Shown: positions 26,209 to 33,677 of the stretch, in pieces
How the letters are laid out: every line of letters begins with the position of its first letter
How positions within the stretch are numbered: position 1 is the stretch's first letter
IMG/VR virus record: IMGVR_UViG_3300038962_000198
Span: 1-61,781 of that record
Source: a virus
Strand: one strand, 5' to 3'
DNA: 61,781 nt
Notes under the pieces: generated by a model
Told to the model about the DNA's origin: nothing
Database searches by the model: none
The model's input: the letters and a program-made list of their open reading frames with translations, nothing else
Program-made: the position numbers and the translations under genes

Positions 26209-27852
26209 CTAAACTAGATTTTTGATCTTAGAAACTGATTTTATTATGAAACTTCCCCGTTTTGTATCCCTACTACCAATCAGCAAAGCTATTTGTCCTT
26301 CTTTCGTATCTTTTTTATATTTGTCCCACTCATCGGAAAACATAGTAATATTATCCAAGCTGCATGTACCATCACTAATCGTGAGAAATGCCATTTTCTG
26401 TCCTTTGGAATTACCTTTTTTAATTTTCCACTCTCTTATATAGTCAATTTGAGCCGCAATACGTATACCTTTTTGAGAATTAAAGCCATCAATATACTCT
26501 TTACAGGTACAGTTAGCACGACTAGTATCATATTCATCAACCCTAGCACATGTTAATGCTACGCCTAAATAGTGTTCTTCTTTTCGGGCTTTCCACCCCG
26601 GTAGATCAACGAGATCGTACCCCGGATTATTTAAAGACTCAACTATACTTTCAACTACTTCTATGCGGTCTCGTCGAAATATGGGTCGCTTTCTATCTGA
26701 CCAGTCATTATGATCAATCATAGCCTGAATACATTGCGATAGAGTCTTGTCTATATTGTTTTGTTTATACGTTTCTAGCCACGGAATTTCTCTTTTGCTT
26801 AATTCTCGAAACATTTTCAATTCATGCAACATCTTACTTCGGCTTACATTAAAGCGATCTAAAGCGCCGCTTAGAATAATAGCTTCAAATGAGTCGGCTT
26901 TAATACACAACCCAAAGAAAATAAGAAAAGTGCTCCAGCTACAGGTATCTAAATCGATTTGATGCTTCTGTAGACATCCTAACATTTTATCAAAAACTGA
27001 ACCTCCTACTGTTTTGATTTCTGTAAGCCCAAAGGTGGGATTCTTATCAATAAGGGTGAAGTACTTATTCATTTTTTGAATATTGGGTGGCTTAACATCA
27101 ATATCCATTACGCGAGCATTGTTAACTAATTCTTCTATTTCTAGGTAAGCATCGGGTTTGCCAATAGAATTTTTCAAATAGGAGGTAAAAAATTCATGAG
27201 GAAAATGAGCTTTTGTATATGCGGTTAAGTAGGAATTATATGCATAACTAACTGAGTGTGACTTATTAAAAGAATATCTTTGTGACTTTTCTATCCAGCT
27301 AAATATTTCTTTGGCCTGTTCTTTTGTTACGGTTCCTTTTTCTTCAGCCTTGGTAATAAAGTCTTTTCTCAGATTCGTCATTAAGCTTACATTCTTTTTA
27401 CCAATAGCTTTACGGAGAATGTCAGCTTCCTGTAAGTCAAAACCTCCAATGTCTCTTGCAATTAGCAATGCCTGTTCTTGATAAACTAAGATGCCATATG
27501 TACTAATAAGAATCGGTTTGAGTGCATCATGAAAGTATTCTACTGGATCTATGCCATGCTTACGGTCTATGTAGTGCTGTGTAAGACTTTTACCATCGAC
27601 GATAGCTTCCATACATCCGGGTCTGATAATAGCAATTAAATCAGACAGCTCCTCGATATTACGAGGCTTAACTCGTTCAGCCATACTTCTTCCAAGCTGA
27701 GATTCTAATTGAAATACACCCTTAGTATTTCCACTACAGATTAGATCCCAACTAGCCGTACAGTCTAGCGGTAATTGTTCAATATCCGGCGTATATTGTA
27801 TACAATTATCCGCAATCTCAAAAGTACATCCGCAAGCAAATTCCTTGTTCAT
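26209..27852 (-). CDS. dnaE: DNA polymerase III alpha subunit, C-terminal half (split DnaE)
   Basis: 547 residues covering the part of DnaE after the palm: the conserved VFQLES (46-51), the fingers region (IRPGCMEAIVDGK, then YGILVYQEQALLIARDIGG, then ADILRKAIGKK), the helical KSHSVSYAYNSYLTAY segment, the helix-hairpin-helix region (PTFGLTEIKTVGG) and an OB fold near the C-terminus (RIAAQIDYIREWKIKKGNSK). None of the catalytic aspartates is here; they are in the separate upstream gene. The junction falls a few dozen residues before VFQLES. The first 20 residues (with CGC) have no DnaE equivalent that I can see. No intein sequence is present, so the two halves must associate non-covalently. 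Confidence 0.9.
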   Translation of the reverse strand: MNKEFACGCTFEIADNCIQYTPDIEQLPLDCTASWDLICSGNTKGVFQLESQLGRSMAERVKPRNIEELSDLIAIIRPGCMEAIVDGKSLTQHYIDRKHGIDPVEYFHDALKPILISTYGILVYQEQALLIARDIGGFDLQEADILRKAIGKKNVSLMTNLRKDFITKAEEKGTVTKEQAKEIFSWIEKSQRYSFNKSHSVSYAYNSYLTAYTKAHFPHEFFTSYLKNSIGKPDAYLEIEELVNNARVMDIDVKPPNIQKMNKYFTLIDKNPTFGLTEIKTVGGSVFDKMLGCLQKHQIDLDTCSWSTFLIFFGLCIKADSFEAIILSGALDRFNVSRSKMLHELKMFRELSKREIPWLETYKQNNIDKTLSQCIQAMIDHNDWSDRKRPIFRRDRIEVVESIVESLNNPGYDLVDLPGWKARKEEHYLGVALTCARVDEYDTSRANCTCKEYIDGFNSQKGIRIAAQIDYIREWKIKKGNSKGQKMAFLTISDGTCSLDNITMFSDEWDKYKKDTKEGQIALLIGSRDTKRGSFIIKSVSKIKNLV

Positions 27853-28523
27853 TTTGTTGACATTGCCCCTTTAAATTTTGCTACGCTAGATTGTCGTCTA
27901 TGGAATTTAATAAATTGTGTTAATAGTTTTGCACTATCTATTGTATCAGAATATGCTTCGTGCGCCTGCTCAGCTTTCACACCAAAAAAATCTCTCATAG
28001 TATCAAGTCGCATATTTTTTGGTTCATCAAGATTTTCAAACCAATAAAATAGCAGGTCCATTAGATCCATTTTATTTACTTTGGCAAACGGCATTGGCGT
28101 TTTATGCTTTTTGGCTAACCGTTCACAAATAGGCAAATCAAAGCCAATAATGTTATAGCCAGCAGCAATAGGTTCTGTATACCAATTTCCATATGATTTT
28201 TCAATATGAAATTTTTTACAATATTCGCAAAAGTTTTTCCAAGCAATTTTCTCGCTTTTACCTTTCTTCCATGCAGCTACTATGTCAGCGCTATCAACAC
28301 CACGTTGTTTAGCGTGCCACTCAATGGTCTTTTGACGTTCGTCTGTAAAGTAGTCTTCTTTTGTTATACCCGGAGGTTTAATGACAGTACTAAAAGCCTT
28401 ATCTGTTTTGATTTCTAAAGTTCGAGGTTCTATAGGAACTGCCGCTAATTCGACAGGATTGCAAGTGTTAGGATCAGTACCATCGGTCTCCCAATCAAAA
28501 ACTATAATCCAGCGATTATTCAT
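27849..28523 (-). CDS. DnaQ-like 3'-5' exonuclease (DEDDh)
   Basis: 224 residues. All five DEDDh residues are visible: D10 and E12 in FDWETDG, D129 in IIGFDLPI, H188 and D193 in HEAYSD. This fold gives the proofreading exonuclease of DNA polymerase III (epsilon). It lies exactly between the two halves of alpha and overlaps the start of the C-terminal half by 4 bases, so the three are made together and probably act as one holoenzyme core. Confidence 0.92.
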   Translation of the reverse strand: MNNRWIIVFDWETDGTDPNTCNPVELAAVPIEPRTLEIKTDKAFSTVIKPPGITKEDYFTDERQKTIEWHAKQRGVDSADIVAAWKKGKSEKIAWKNFCEYCKKFHIEKSYGNWYTEPIAAGYNIIGFDLPICERLAKKHKTPMPFAKVNKMDLMDLLFYWFENLDEPKNMRLDTMRDFFGVKAEQAHEAYSDTIDSAKLLTQFIKFHRRQSSVAKFKGAMSTK

Positions 28524-28532
28524 TTTGCACCT

Positions 28533-30398
28533 TTATTGTTTGTTAAGTATAAGTGGAACTTCCATAATTTTATCTAGCATCCTAATTCCCAATACGTCTA
28601 ATTTCAGCAATCCTACATCCTCGCAACTTGGTCCTTCAAATCCCGCAAGTAAGTCCTTCTCTCCTTTATTGGCTGACTTAACCATAGGGCACGTATCCGA
28701 TATAGGGGATGGAGATACAACCACACCAGCAGCATGTTTAGATTGTATAATTTTTGTTCCTTCCATACGCATAGCTTGTTCAAAAATACGCGCCATTTTA
28801 CCTTCCAGTTTTCCATCTTCTCCTATTTCACACCAATCTTTTAATTGGTCTTTTCTGTTTTTAAGAGCCCATAAAATTAAAGATGCTTCTCCTAACTCTT
28901 CTTTCATGTCTTGAAGTTCATCGGCAATTTTAGCTTCGTCCATGATATGTTTAGTAATTTCATTCTGTTCTGTAAATGATATATTTCCTCGTGCTTGCAT
29001 TACCCGTTTGAGAGCAGAACGACCTTGTAGTGTTTGATAAGTAACAATTTGTGCTACGTTCGCTTTGCCGTACTTTTGTTTCATATAGTCAATAACTTTT
29101 TCTCTAGCTTCTTTAGGTACATCAAGATCAATATCGGGCATAGAGATTCGTTCTTCTGTGTTTCTACCCGCATTGTAAAATCTTTCAAAAACTAAATCAT
29201 ATTTAATGGGATCAATTTGAGTAATTCCGATCAAATAAGAAACCATACATCCTGCTGCGCTACCCCTGCCGGGACCAGTTAAGTAGCCTTCATGTTTACA
29301 ATATTTAAGAATATCTTGAACAATAAGAAAGTAACTAGATAAACCTGCTTCTTCAAATACTTCTAACTCTCTATTAACACGATCTCCATAGCGTTCAAAG
29401 TCTTCAGTATTCTTTTGGACATGACCCATTTTTTCAGCCCATCCCAATTTACATAAATGTCGTAAATATTCTCGTGGATTATATCCGGCAGGGGCTTTAA
29501 ATTCGGGAGGATTAGGTGCGCCTAAAATATTATATTGTTCACACATAGAGGCAATTTTAATTGTATTGTCTAATTCTTCATCGGTATGAAACATTTTCAT
29601 GTCTTCATACGATGGTATATGGTAATTGTTAGAGGCAAAGAACGAGCTTAATGATTTAGATTTGCCTTCTTTTAATTCTTGTCGGACTTGTCCTATCGTC
29701 TTTTTTAAAGACGTACACAGTAGTACCTGTTGGTCTTCTGCCGCCTCTCTGGTAGGGTAATGAGCATCGGGAGTTGCAACACATGGAATGTCAGTTTGCT
29801 TAGAAATTTCTCGCAATCGTTCAGCGACTATACGAGCGCTTTCATTGTTTTGCGAATCTATTAATTGAATTTCAATAAAAAAATTGTCTCGACCAAACAT
29901 GTTTTGTAATCGATGAGCTGCCTCACAAATAAACTTATCAGATTTATTCTCTAGAGCAACGTTACCCAAATAAGATCCTAAGTGACCACTAAATGAAATT
30001 AGATTGCCAGAAGATGCCGCCTCTCGTAATTGGTTAAAGTCAATACGAGGCTTATAATAAAATTGATCAGCATTATTAGATTGAGAAACCAAGCCGAGAA
30101 TATCTTTCCACCCCTGTAGGTTTTTGGCTAACACTACTTGGTGAATTAACTTTCTATTTTCAGATGTTTTTTCTGTAACATCTTTCTCTGATAAATAAAA
30201 CTCACATCCTAAGATTTGTTTTTGTGATGCACCCTTAAGAGTTCTGCAAAAATCTACAGCGCCTGATACTGTACCGTGATCGGTGAGCGCGCAAGTGTCT
30301 ATTTCTATATCGTTTAGTCTTTTAGAAATTTGAGAGGCTTGTGAAAGTCCATCTAGTAAACTATATTCAGAATGGACATGCAATGGAACGTAGGTCAT
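28533..30398 (-). CDS. dnaE: DNA polymerase III alpha subunit, N-terminal half with PHP and palm (split DnaE)
   Basis: 621 residues. The PHP domain is at the N-terminus (HVHSEYS with H7 and H9, TDHG at 39-42, later PDAHYP), with its metal ligands apparently intact, so it may keep its own exonuclease activity. The palm follows: GPGRGSAAG, then PDIDLD at 421-426 giving D422 and D424, and the third catalytic aspartate D601 in LKLDVLG. The protein ends 20 residues later, where intact DnaE continues into the fingers. The start is ATG 30398 with GGAGAAGG, overlapping the upstream nuclease gene by 4 bases. Confidence 0.93.
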   Translation of the reverse strand: MTYVPLHVHSEYSLLDGLSQASQISKRLNDIEIDTCALTDHGTVSGAVDFCRTLKGASQKQILGCEFYLSEKDVTEKTSENRKLIHQVVLAKNLQGWKDILGLVSQSNNADQFYYKPRIDFNQLREAASSGNLISFSGHLGSYLGNVALENKSDKFICEAAHRLQNMFGRDNFFIEIQLIDSQNNESARIVAERLREISKQTDIPCVATPDAHYPTREAAEDQQVLLCTSLKKTIGQVRQELKEGKSKSLSSFFASNNYHIPSYEDMKMFHTDEELDNTIKIASMCEQYNILGAPNPPEFKAPAGYNPREYLRHLCKLGWAEKMGHVQKNTEDFERYGDRVNRELEVFEEAGLSSYFLIVQDILKYCKHEGYLTGPGRGSAAGCMVSYLIGITQIDPIKYDLVFERFYNAGRNTEERISMPDIDLDVPKEAREKVIDYMKQKYGKANVAQIVTYQTLQGRSALKRVMQARGNISFTEQNEITKHIMDEAKIADELQDMKEELGEASLILWALKNRKDQLKDWCEIGEDGKLEGKMARIFEQAMRMEGTKIIQSKHAAGVVVSPSPISDTCPMVKSANKGEKDLLAGFEGPSCEDVGLLKLDVLGIRMLDKIMEVPLILNKQ

Positions 30399-30886
30399 TT
30401 CCTTCTCCTAAAGTTGCGTAATTCTGATATCGGCACATTGTAACAATCGGCTTTAACCATAAACCCATTGGAACGATCAATCTCTCCTCGATTAAGTTTT
30501 TCTGCTTTTTCAAAATATTCATCGTGCTCTAACCATCCCAAAACCCATGCCCTTCCCCATTTTCCATTTACCCATTCTATACGAACAAAAGCGTATCGGT
30601 CACACTTCTGTTTAGTATTATACGCCGCAACCGAACACTCGTAGTGAGATTTTGGTGGAGAAGTGCATCTTTTAGTTTTCACATCATATTTAATATTTTT
30701 ATAAACTATATCGTAATTATAAGTGTTAGTAACCTCTCCTTTTATCAGGGCGTTTGCAATTTCCTCTCCCAAAAATCCCGCTATATTTCCCTGTCCTCTC
30801 GTAATAGAGTTTTTCAACTTGCCCATTTTACGCGCTTTGGCCCATGCTCGTTTTTTCATTTGCGGCGTTATTTTAACTTCTATCAA
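30395..30886 (-). CDS. PD-(D/E)XK-like nuclease
   Basis: 163 residues. GFLGEEIANAL (38-48, with E41/E42), D59 and D68-V-K70 (IKYDVKTK) form the nuclease core of a restriction-endonuclease-like fold. The C-terminal part has an RIEWVNGKWGRAWVLGWL strand pair and a DRSNGF turn. The start is TTG 30886, chosen because AGGAG lies 7 bases upstream; the next ATG is nine codons in. First gene of the polymerase operon, directly behind the RNA array, so it is the most direct candidate target if that array regulates. Possibly used in recombination or host DNA breakdown. Confidence 0.72.
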   Translation of the reverse strand: MIEVKITPQMKKRAWAKARKMGKLKNSITRGQGNIAGFLGEEIANALIKGEVTNTYNYDIVYKNIKYDVKTKRCTSPPKSHYECSVAAYNTKQKCDRYAFVRIEWVNGKWGRAWVLGWLEHDEYFEKAEKLNRGEIDRSNGFMVKADCYNVPISELRNFRRRK

Positions 30887-30903
30887 TTTATATCTCCTAT
30901 ATT

Positions 30904-30951
30904 TAAAAAACCCCGTTTAACGTTACATGAGCTTAAGCAAAGGCCGGGGTT
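30904..30951 (-). terminator. Terminator-like element within RNA motif copy A
   Basis: On the minus strand AACCCCG (30951-30945) can pair with CGGGGTT (30915-30909), followed directly by a run of T (30910-30905). The loop is long (29 bases) and holds the 3' arm of the other stem. The run ends about 6 bases before the AGGAG of the next gene, so folding here could stop transcription into the polymerase operon. Confidence 0.5.
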
Positions 30952-30975
30952 CCACCTTACTTTTATGGCAACTCA
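30909..30975 (-). ncRNA. Pseudoknot RNA motif, copy A
   Basis: Read on the minus strand: stem 1 TGAGTT (30975-30970) pairs with AGCTCA (30933-30928), with one G-U pair; stem 2 AACCCCG (30951-30945) pairs with CGGGGTT (30915-30909). The stems interleave, giving an H-type pseudoknot. The first loop starts with GCCA and has 18 bases, the second has 11 and ends TTTGCTTA, and the third has 12 and ends TTAAA. The same layout occurs in copies B and C with different stem sequences. Confidence 0.75.
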
Positions 30976-30997
30976 AGGACCATTGTTATGTATTAAT

Positions 30998-31061
30998 GTC
31001 CCGTTTATTCTCGAATGAGTTTAAGCAAAAGTCGGGACCACACTCTGCTTCTGGCAACTCA
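30998..31061 (-). ncRNA. Pseudoknot RNA motif, copy B
   Basis: Minus strand: stem 1 TGAGTT (31061-31056) pairs with AACTCA (31021-31016), stem 2 GTCCCG (31038-31033) pairs with CGGGAC (31003-30998). Loops are 17 (starting GCCA), 11 (ending TTTGCTTA) and 12 bases (ending TAAA). Loop sequence is shared with copy A; stem 2 differs from copy A but stays fully paired. Confidence 0.75.
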
Positions 31062-31081
31062 TGACCTAGTTGTAAATTAAA

Positions 31082-31145
31082 GCCGCCTTAGCTGCTCATT
31101 GGTATTGGTGTCAGGCGACGGCAACCTGTACCCTTTGGCTACCAA
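31082..31145 (-). ncRNA. Pseudoknot RNA motif, copy C
   Basis: Minus strand: stem 1 TTGGTA (31145-31140) pairs with TACCAA (31104-31099), stem 2 GCCGTC (31122-31117) pairs with GGCGGC (31087-31082) with one G-U pair. Loops are 17 (starting GCCAAA), 12 and 11 bases (ending CTAA). Both stems have changed completely compared with A and B while the pairing, GCCA loop start and loop lengths are kept, which is strong covariation for only three copies. Confidence 0.7.
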
Positions 31146-31155
31146 CGAAACCTAG

Positions 31156-32226
31156 TTATACTTCTCCCGGCGCTTGATAAGTTCCTATTACATGTTCGGG
31201 ATGAGAACAATTATTAGTTACCCAATCAATTCCATATTTTTTAATCATATATCTCGTTTGTTCGCACTTGGTCATAGGTTGTCCATAAGGAGTTTTCTGT
31301 CTAGGGCGGTGTTCTTTTATAGACTCAACATGTGTATCTTCAAAAGTACTCATCCCTTGATGGCATAGCTTTGTACATTTCCATGATTGCTTAGGATCTA
31401 TTTGTCTAATAGTTTTAGGCTCATCTGTATTCTTAATAAATTGAAATTTTTGCTTTAACATTTCTTCTGTGTCTTTTAAGTCTTCATCTTGAAATTGCAA
31501 TGTAAATGCACCACCATCATTAATAAAAATAATAGTAATTATAAACGCTTTGACATCTGGAAACATTTGTTTCATGGCATAGTGATAGATCCGTAGTTGT
31601 GCGTCATTAAACAAGCTGGCTTGTGTTTTTTCTTTACCTGTTGCCCAATCCAGTCTTCTGCCAGTTTTCCAATCTATAACCTCATAAACCCCATCTCCTA
31701 AATCGGTTACAAGATCTATAGTTCCTTTCATGGCTACGTTACCAATTAATTTTTGGTCATCGACATCATATTCATAAGATGCCCAATCCTTATCGATAAC
31801 AAAATCAAAGCGGGGTTCGGCAGCGACTACATTTCTATTACGAGGATCAAAAGACCCATCGTTAAGTTGTAGCGCTTTCCAAGCCCACAATTGACAATCT
31901 TTAGCATCTTTATCTGTCCATGTATGATGAGGGATGCGACTTGTGTAGTACTCATAAACTCTGGCGGCTATTTTGTTTAGATATTCTGGTTTATAATTAC
32001 TAGTACTAACCCTACCAATATGCTCGTCTACAATAATTTTTTTACCGTCTTGTGCTCCCTTTTTAGCTACTGCACATATTTCTAATACTTTGTGTACGAT
32101 AGTGCCTTTGTCGGCTTTTTTATTAGATGGACCTCTCCAACCTAGAGTATATTCCATATAATATTGCATCGGGCAAAATCGATGACAATTAAAAGATGAC
32201 GATCTAAAATATACAATAGGGATCAT
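31156..32226 (-). CDS. Cas4/RecB-like PD-(D/E)XK nuclease
   Basis: 356 residues. Motifs of the RecB/Cas4 nuclease group are present: H45 in KGTIVHKVLE, D171 in GTIDLVTD, D185-W-K187 in VIDWKTGR, then a Q-L-R-I-Y-H-Y-A helix equivalent to QxxxY. Cys at the N-terminus (C14, C18) and a Cys group near the C-terminus (KCTKLCHQG, later CEQT and CSHPE) could hold an iron-sulfur cluster as in Cas4 and AddB, which is an inference. No cas genes or repeats accompany it. Probably end processing in recombination. Confidence 0.85.
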   Translation of the reverse strand: MIPIVYFRSSSFNCHRFCPMQYYMEYTLGWRGPSNKKADKGTIVHKVLEICAVAKKGAQDGKKIIVDEHIGRVSTSNYKPEYLNKIAARVYEYYTSRIPHHTWTDKDAKDCQLWAWKALQLNDGSFDPRNRNVVAAEPRFDFVIDKDWASYEYDVDDQKLIGNVAMKGTIDLVTDLGDGVYEVIDWKTGRRLDWATGKEKTQASLFNDAQLRIYHYAMKQMFPDVKAFIITIIFINDGGAFTLQFQDEDLKDTEEMLKQKFQFIKNTDEPKTIRQIDPKQSWKCTKLCHQGMSTFEDTHVESIKEHRPRQKTPYGQPMTKCEQTRYMIKKYGIDWVTNNCSHPEHVIGTYQAPGEV

Positions 32227-32633
32227 ATTTTATTTCCATAACGATCTTTACCTTGTAAATTATTTACTTCTCTCCAAACCTGACCCCATCCATCTTTGTT
32301 GTCTCCTTCCACTCTGGCGGCTTTGTCGTCAATATATAAGGCAGCGGCAGGTTTGCCCATGAAAGCATGGTGATATTTTACACCGTGTTTTGCTAGCCAA
32401 TCAGTCCACTCACGATACCCTCGGTCGTATTGTAAGTGTATATTTCCTTGCTCTCGATCTCCATATCTGGCAGTATACAGAACGATAGTATATCCTTTCT
32501 CATATAGATTATTTACCTGCTCTATCCCATAGTGTAAAGGGCCAGCTTTGCTATAATCCCCACCGTGCGCTTTGTCTGCAATTACCCCATCACAATCTAT
32601 ACTTAAAACATTAGACGACTCTGGTAAAGGCAT
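32223..32633 (-). CDS. HAD-superfamily hydrolase-like protein
   Basis: 136 residues. The nucleophile motif SIDCDGVIAD (D13, D15) opens the protein, motif II is VLYTAR, a Lys follows in FMGKPAA, and motif IV is YIDDKAAR. This is a compact HAD phosphatase with no cap domain. Substrate unknown; it is coupled to the nuclease gene (4-base overlap) and lies behind a dNMP kinase, so a nucleotide or polynucleotide 3'/5' phosphatase role is possible. Confidence 0.75.
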   Translation of the reverse strand: MPLPESSNVLSIDCDGVIADKAHGGDYSKAGPLHYGIEQVNNLYEKGYTIVLYTARYGDREQGNIHLQYDRGYREWTDWLAKHGVKYHHAFMGKPAAALYIDDKAARVEGDNKDGWGQVWREVNNLQGKDRYGNKI

Positions 32634-32634
32634 T

Positions 32635-33402
32635 TTAGCCTCCTATCACTTCAGTCATATTCGTTAAATCTTTAATAGCAAAATATATTTGTTTATTTTG
32701 TTCTGGAATAGATATATTGGTATTATCAATAACTAAATTACATATATCTAAGCATTTTTCAATATGAGTTTCGCTTGCGTGTTGATCAGCCTCTTTGTAG
32801 GGATTACGTTTCAAACCAATTACAAAACCTCCTTTATCTTGAATGGCATGAACTTCGTTTTCAAATCTTACATCTGATATTAATGCAATCTCAGGACTTT
32901 CTTGTTCAATTTGTCTCATGCATGCATTAATCCAAATACTTGGATCAAGACCCCTAAACATATCAGTACCAACAAATTGTAAAACTTCCCTAGCTGTCAT
33001 TGGGCCGTTTGACGAACTTTCGATATTATTAGGTATTTGATCCCATGTAATATGTGTTGGAGTATTTTTTTGTTCATCCGTACCAAATACCCACTCTTCC
33101 TTAAGTCCTAATAATTCCACAGACAGCCTTTTTAACTTATCGGCAAATGCATACACCTTAATAAATTTGCCTAGCTCATTGTCAAATAGATTCGCAACGT
33201 CCACATATGGCGGTCTAAATGGAAACCATGCTTTACCGTCAATACATTCATTAAGAATATCGGTAATCTCAATTTCGCCTTTTTTTGATAGCCGAGTAGA
33301 CTTGCTAATGCCTAATTCAGCAATTTTAAGAGCTAAAATAAAATTACAAGCAGTATTTTTACCCGATTGTTTTTTACCTGCAAATGCTATAATTTGAGTC
33401 AT
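32635..33402 (-). CDS. Deoxynucleoside monophosphate kinase-like protein
   Basis: 255 residues. The P-loop GKKQSGKNT (9-17) opens a kinase of the dNMP kinase group related to T4 gp1; the C-terminal half has ALISDVRFENEVHAI and GLKRNPYKEADQHASE, typical of that family. It would phosphorylate dNMPs for the phage replisome, fitting the RNR, ThyA, dUTPase and dCMP deaminase genes in the window. The stop lies 1 base before the next start. Confidence 0.82.
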   Translation of the reverse strand: MTQIIAFAGKKQSGKNTACNFILALKIAELGISKSTRLSKKGEIEITDILNECIDGKAWFPFRPPYVDVANLFDNELGKFIKVYAFADKLKRLSVELLGLKEEWVFGTDEQKNTPTHITWDQIPNNIESSSNGPMTAREVLQFVGTDMFRGLDPSIWINACMRQIEQESPEIALISDVRFENEVHAIQDKGGFVIGLKRNPYKEADQHASETHIEKCLDICNLVIDNTNISIPEQNKQIYFAIKDLTNMTEVIGG

Positions 33403-33677
33403 TGTGGTTGAGTTATCCTCCTTAAGGTGTCAATCATACCATCTGCTTCATCGATATCCTTTAGTAGTTTAATCGCTTCCCCTACAATGTCGGGATGTTC
33501 TGCTACACCCACAGACGAATTAAGATATCCATTAATATTGGCTGCGGCTCGTGCTCTTTGAGCAATAAAATGCGCTTCTACTGCCATTAGCAGTGGTTGT
33601 TGAGCGGGTGTTTGTTGAGTGGATTGATTTGTTGGGTTATTGGTTTCACTGTCCATTGTAAAACTTTGTTTAGCCAT
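33399..33677 (-). CDS. Small hypothetical protein
   Basis: 92 residues. The first 30 are Thr/Gln/Asn-rich and probably disordered; the rest is two or three helices (RARAAANING, GEAIKLLKDIDEADGMIDTL). No motif recognised. It overlaps the primase gene by 8 bases and the dNMP kinase gene by 4. Confidence 0.55.
   Translation of the reverse strand: MAKQSFTMDSETNNPTNQSTQQTPAQQPLLMAVEAHFIAQRARAAANINGYLNSSVGVAEHPDIVGEAIKLLKDIDEADGMIDTLRRITQPQ

Noticed and set aside
28381-28914. Rightward frame of 177 codons under the exonuclease and polymerase genes
   Set aside because: It is antisense to two proteins with complete catalytic motifs and has Ser/Ile-rich composition typical of a shadow frame.
26209-30398. 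Split intein joining the two DnaE halves
   Set aside because: The first half ends soon after LDVLG and the second begins directly before the PLD segment; no intein N-terminal Cys block or C-terminal HN-C motif is present.
30909-31145. CRISPR-like array in the 269-base gap
   Set aside because: Only three units, with stems that vary between copies and conserved loops; CRISPR repeats would be near identical with unrelated spacers. The Cas4-like nuclease next to it is not accompanied by other cas genes.
30887-31155. tRNA genes in the gap
   Set aside because: No cloverleaf, T-loop (GTTCRA) or anticodon arm can be drawn; the pairing present is of pseudoknot type.
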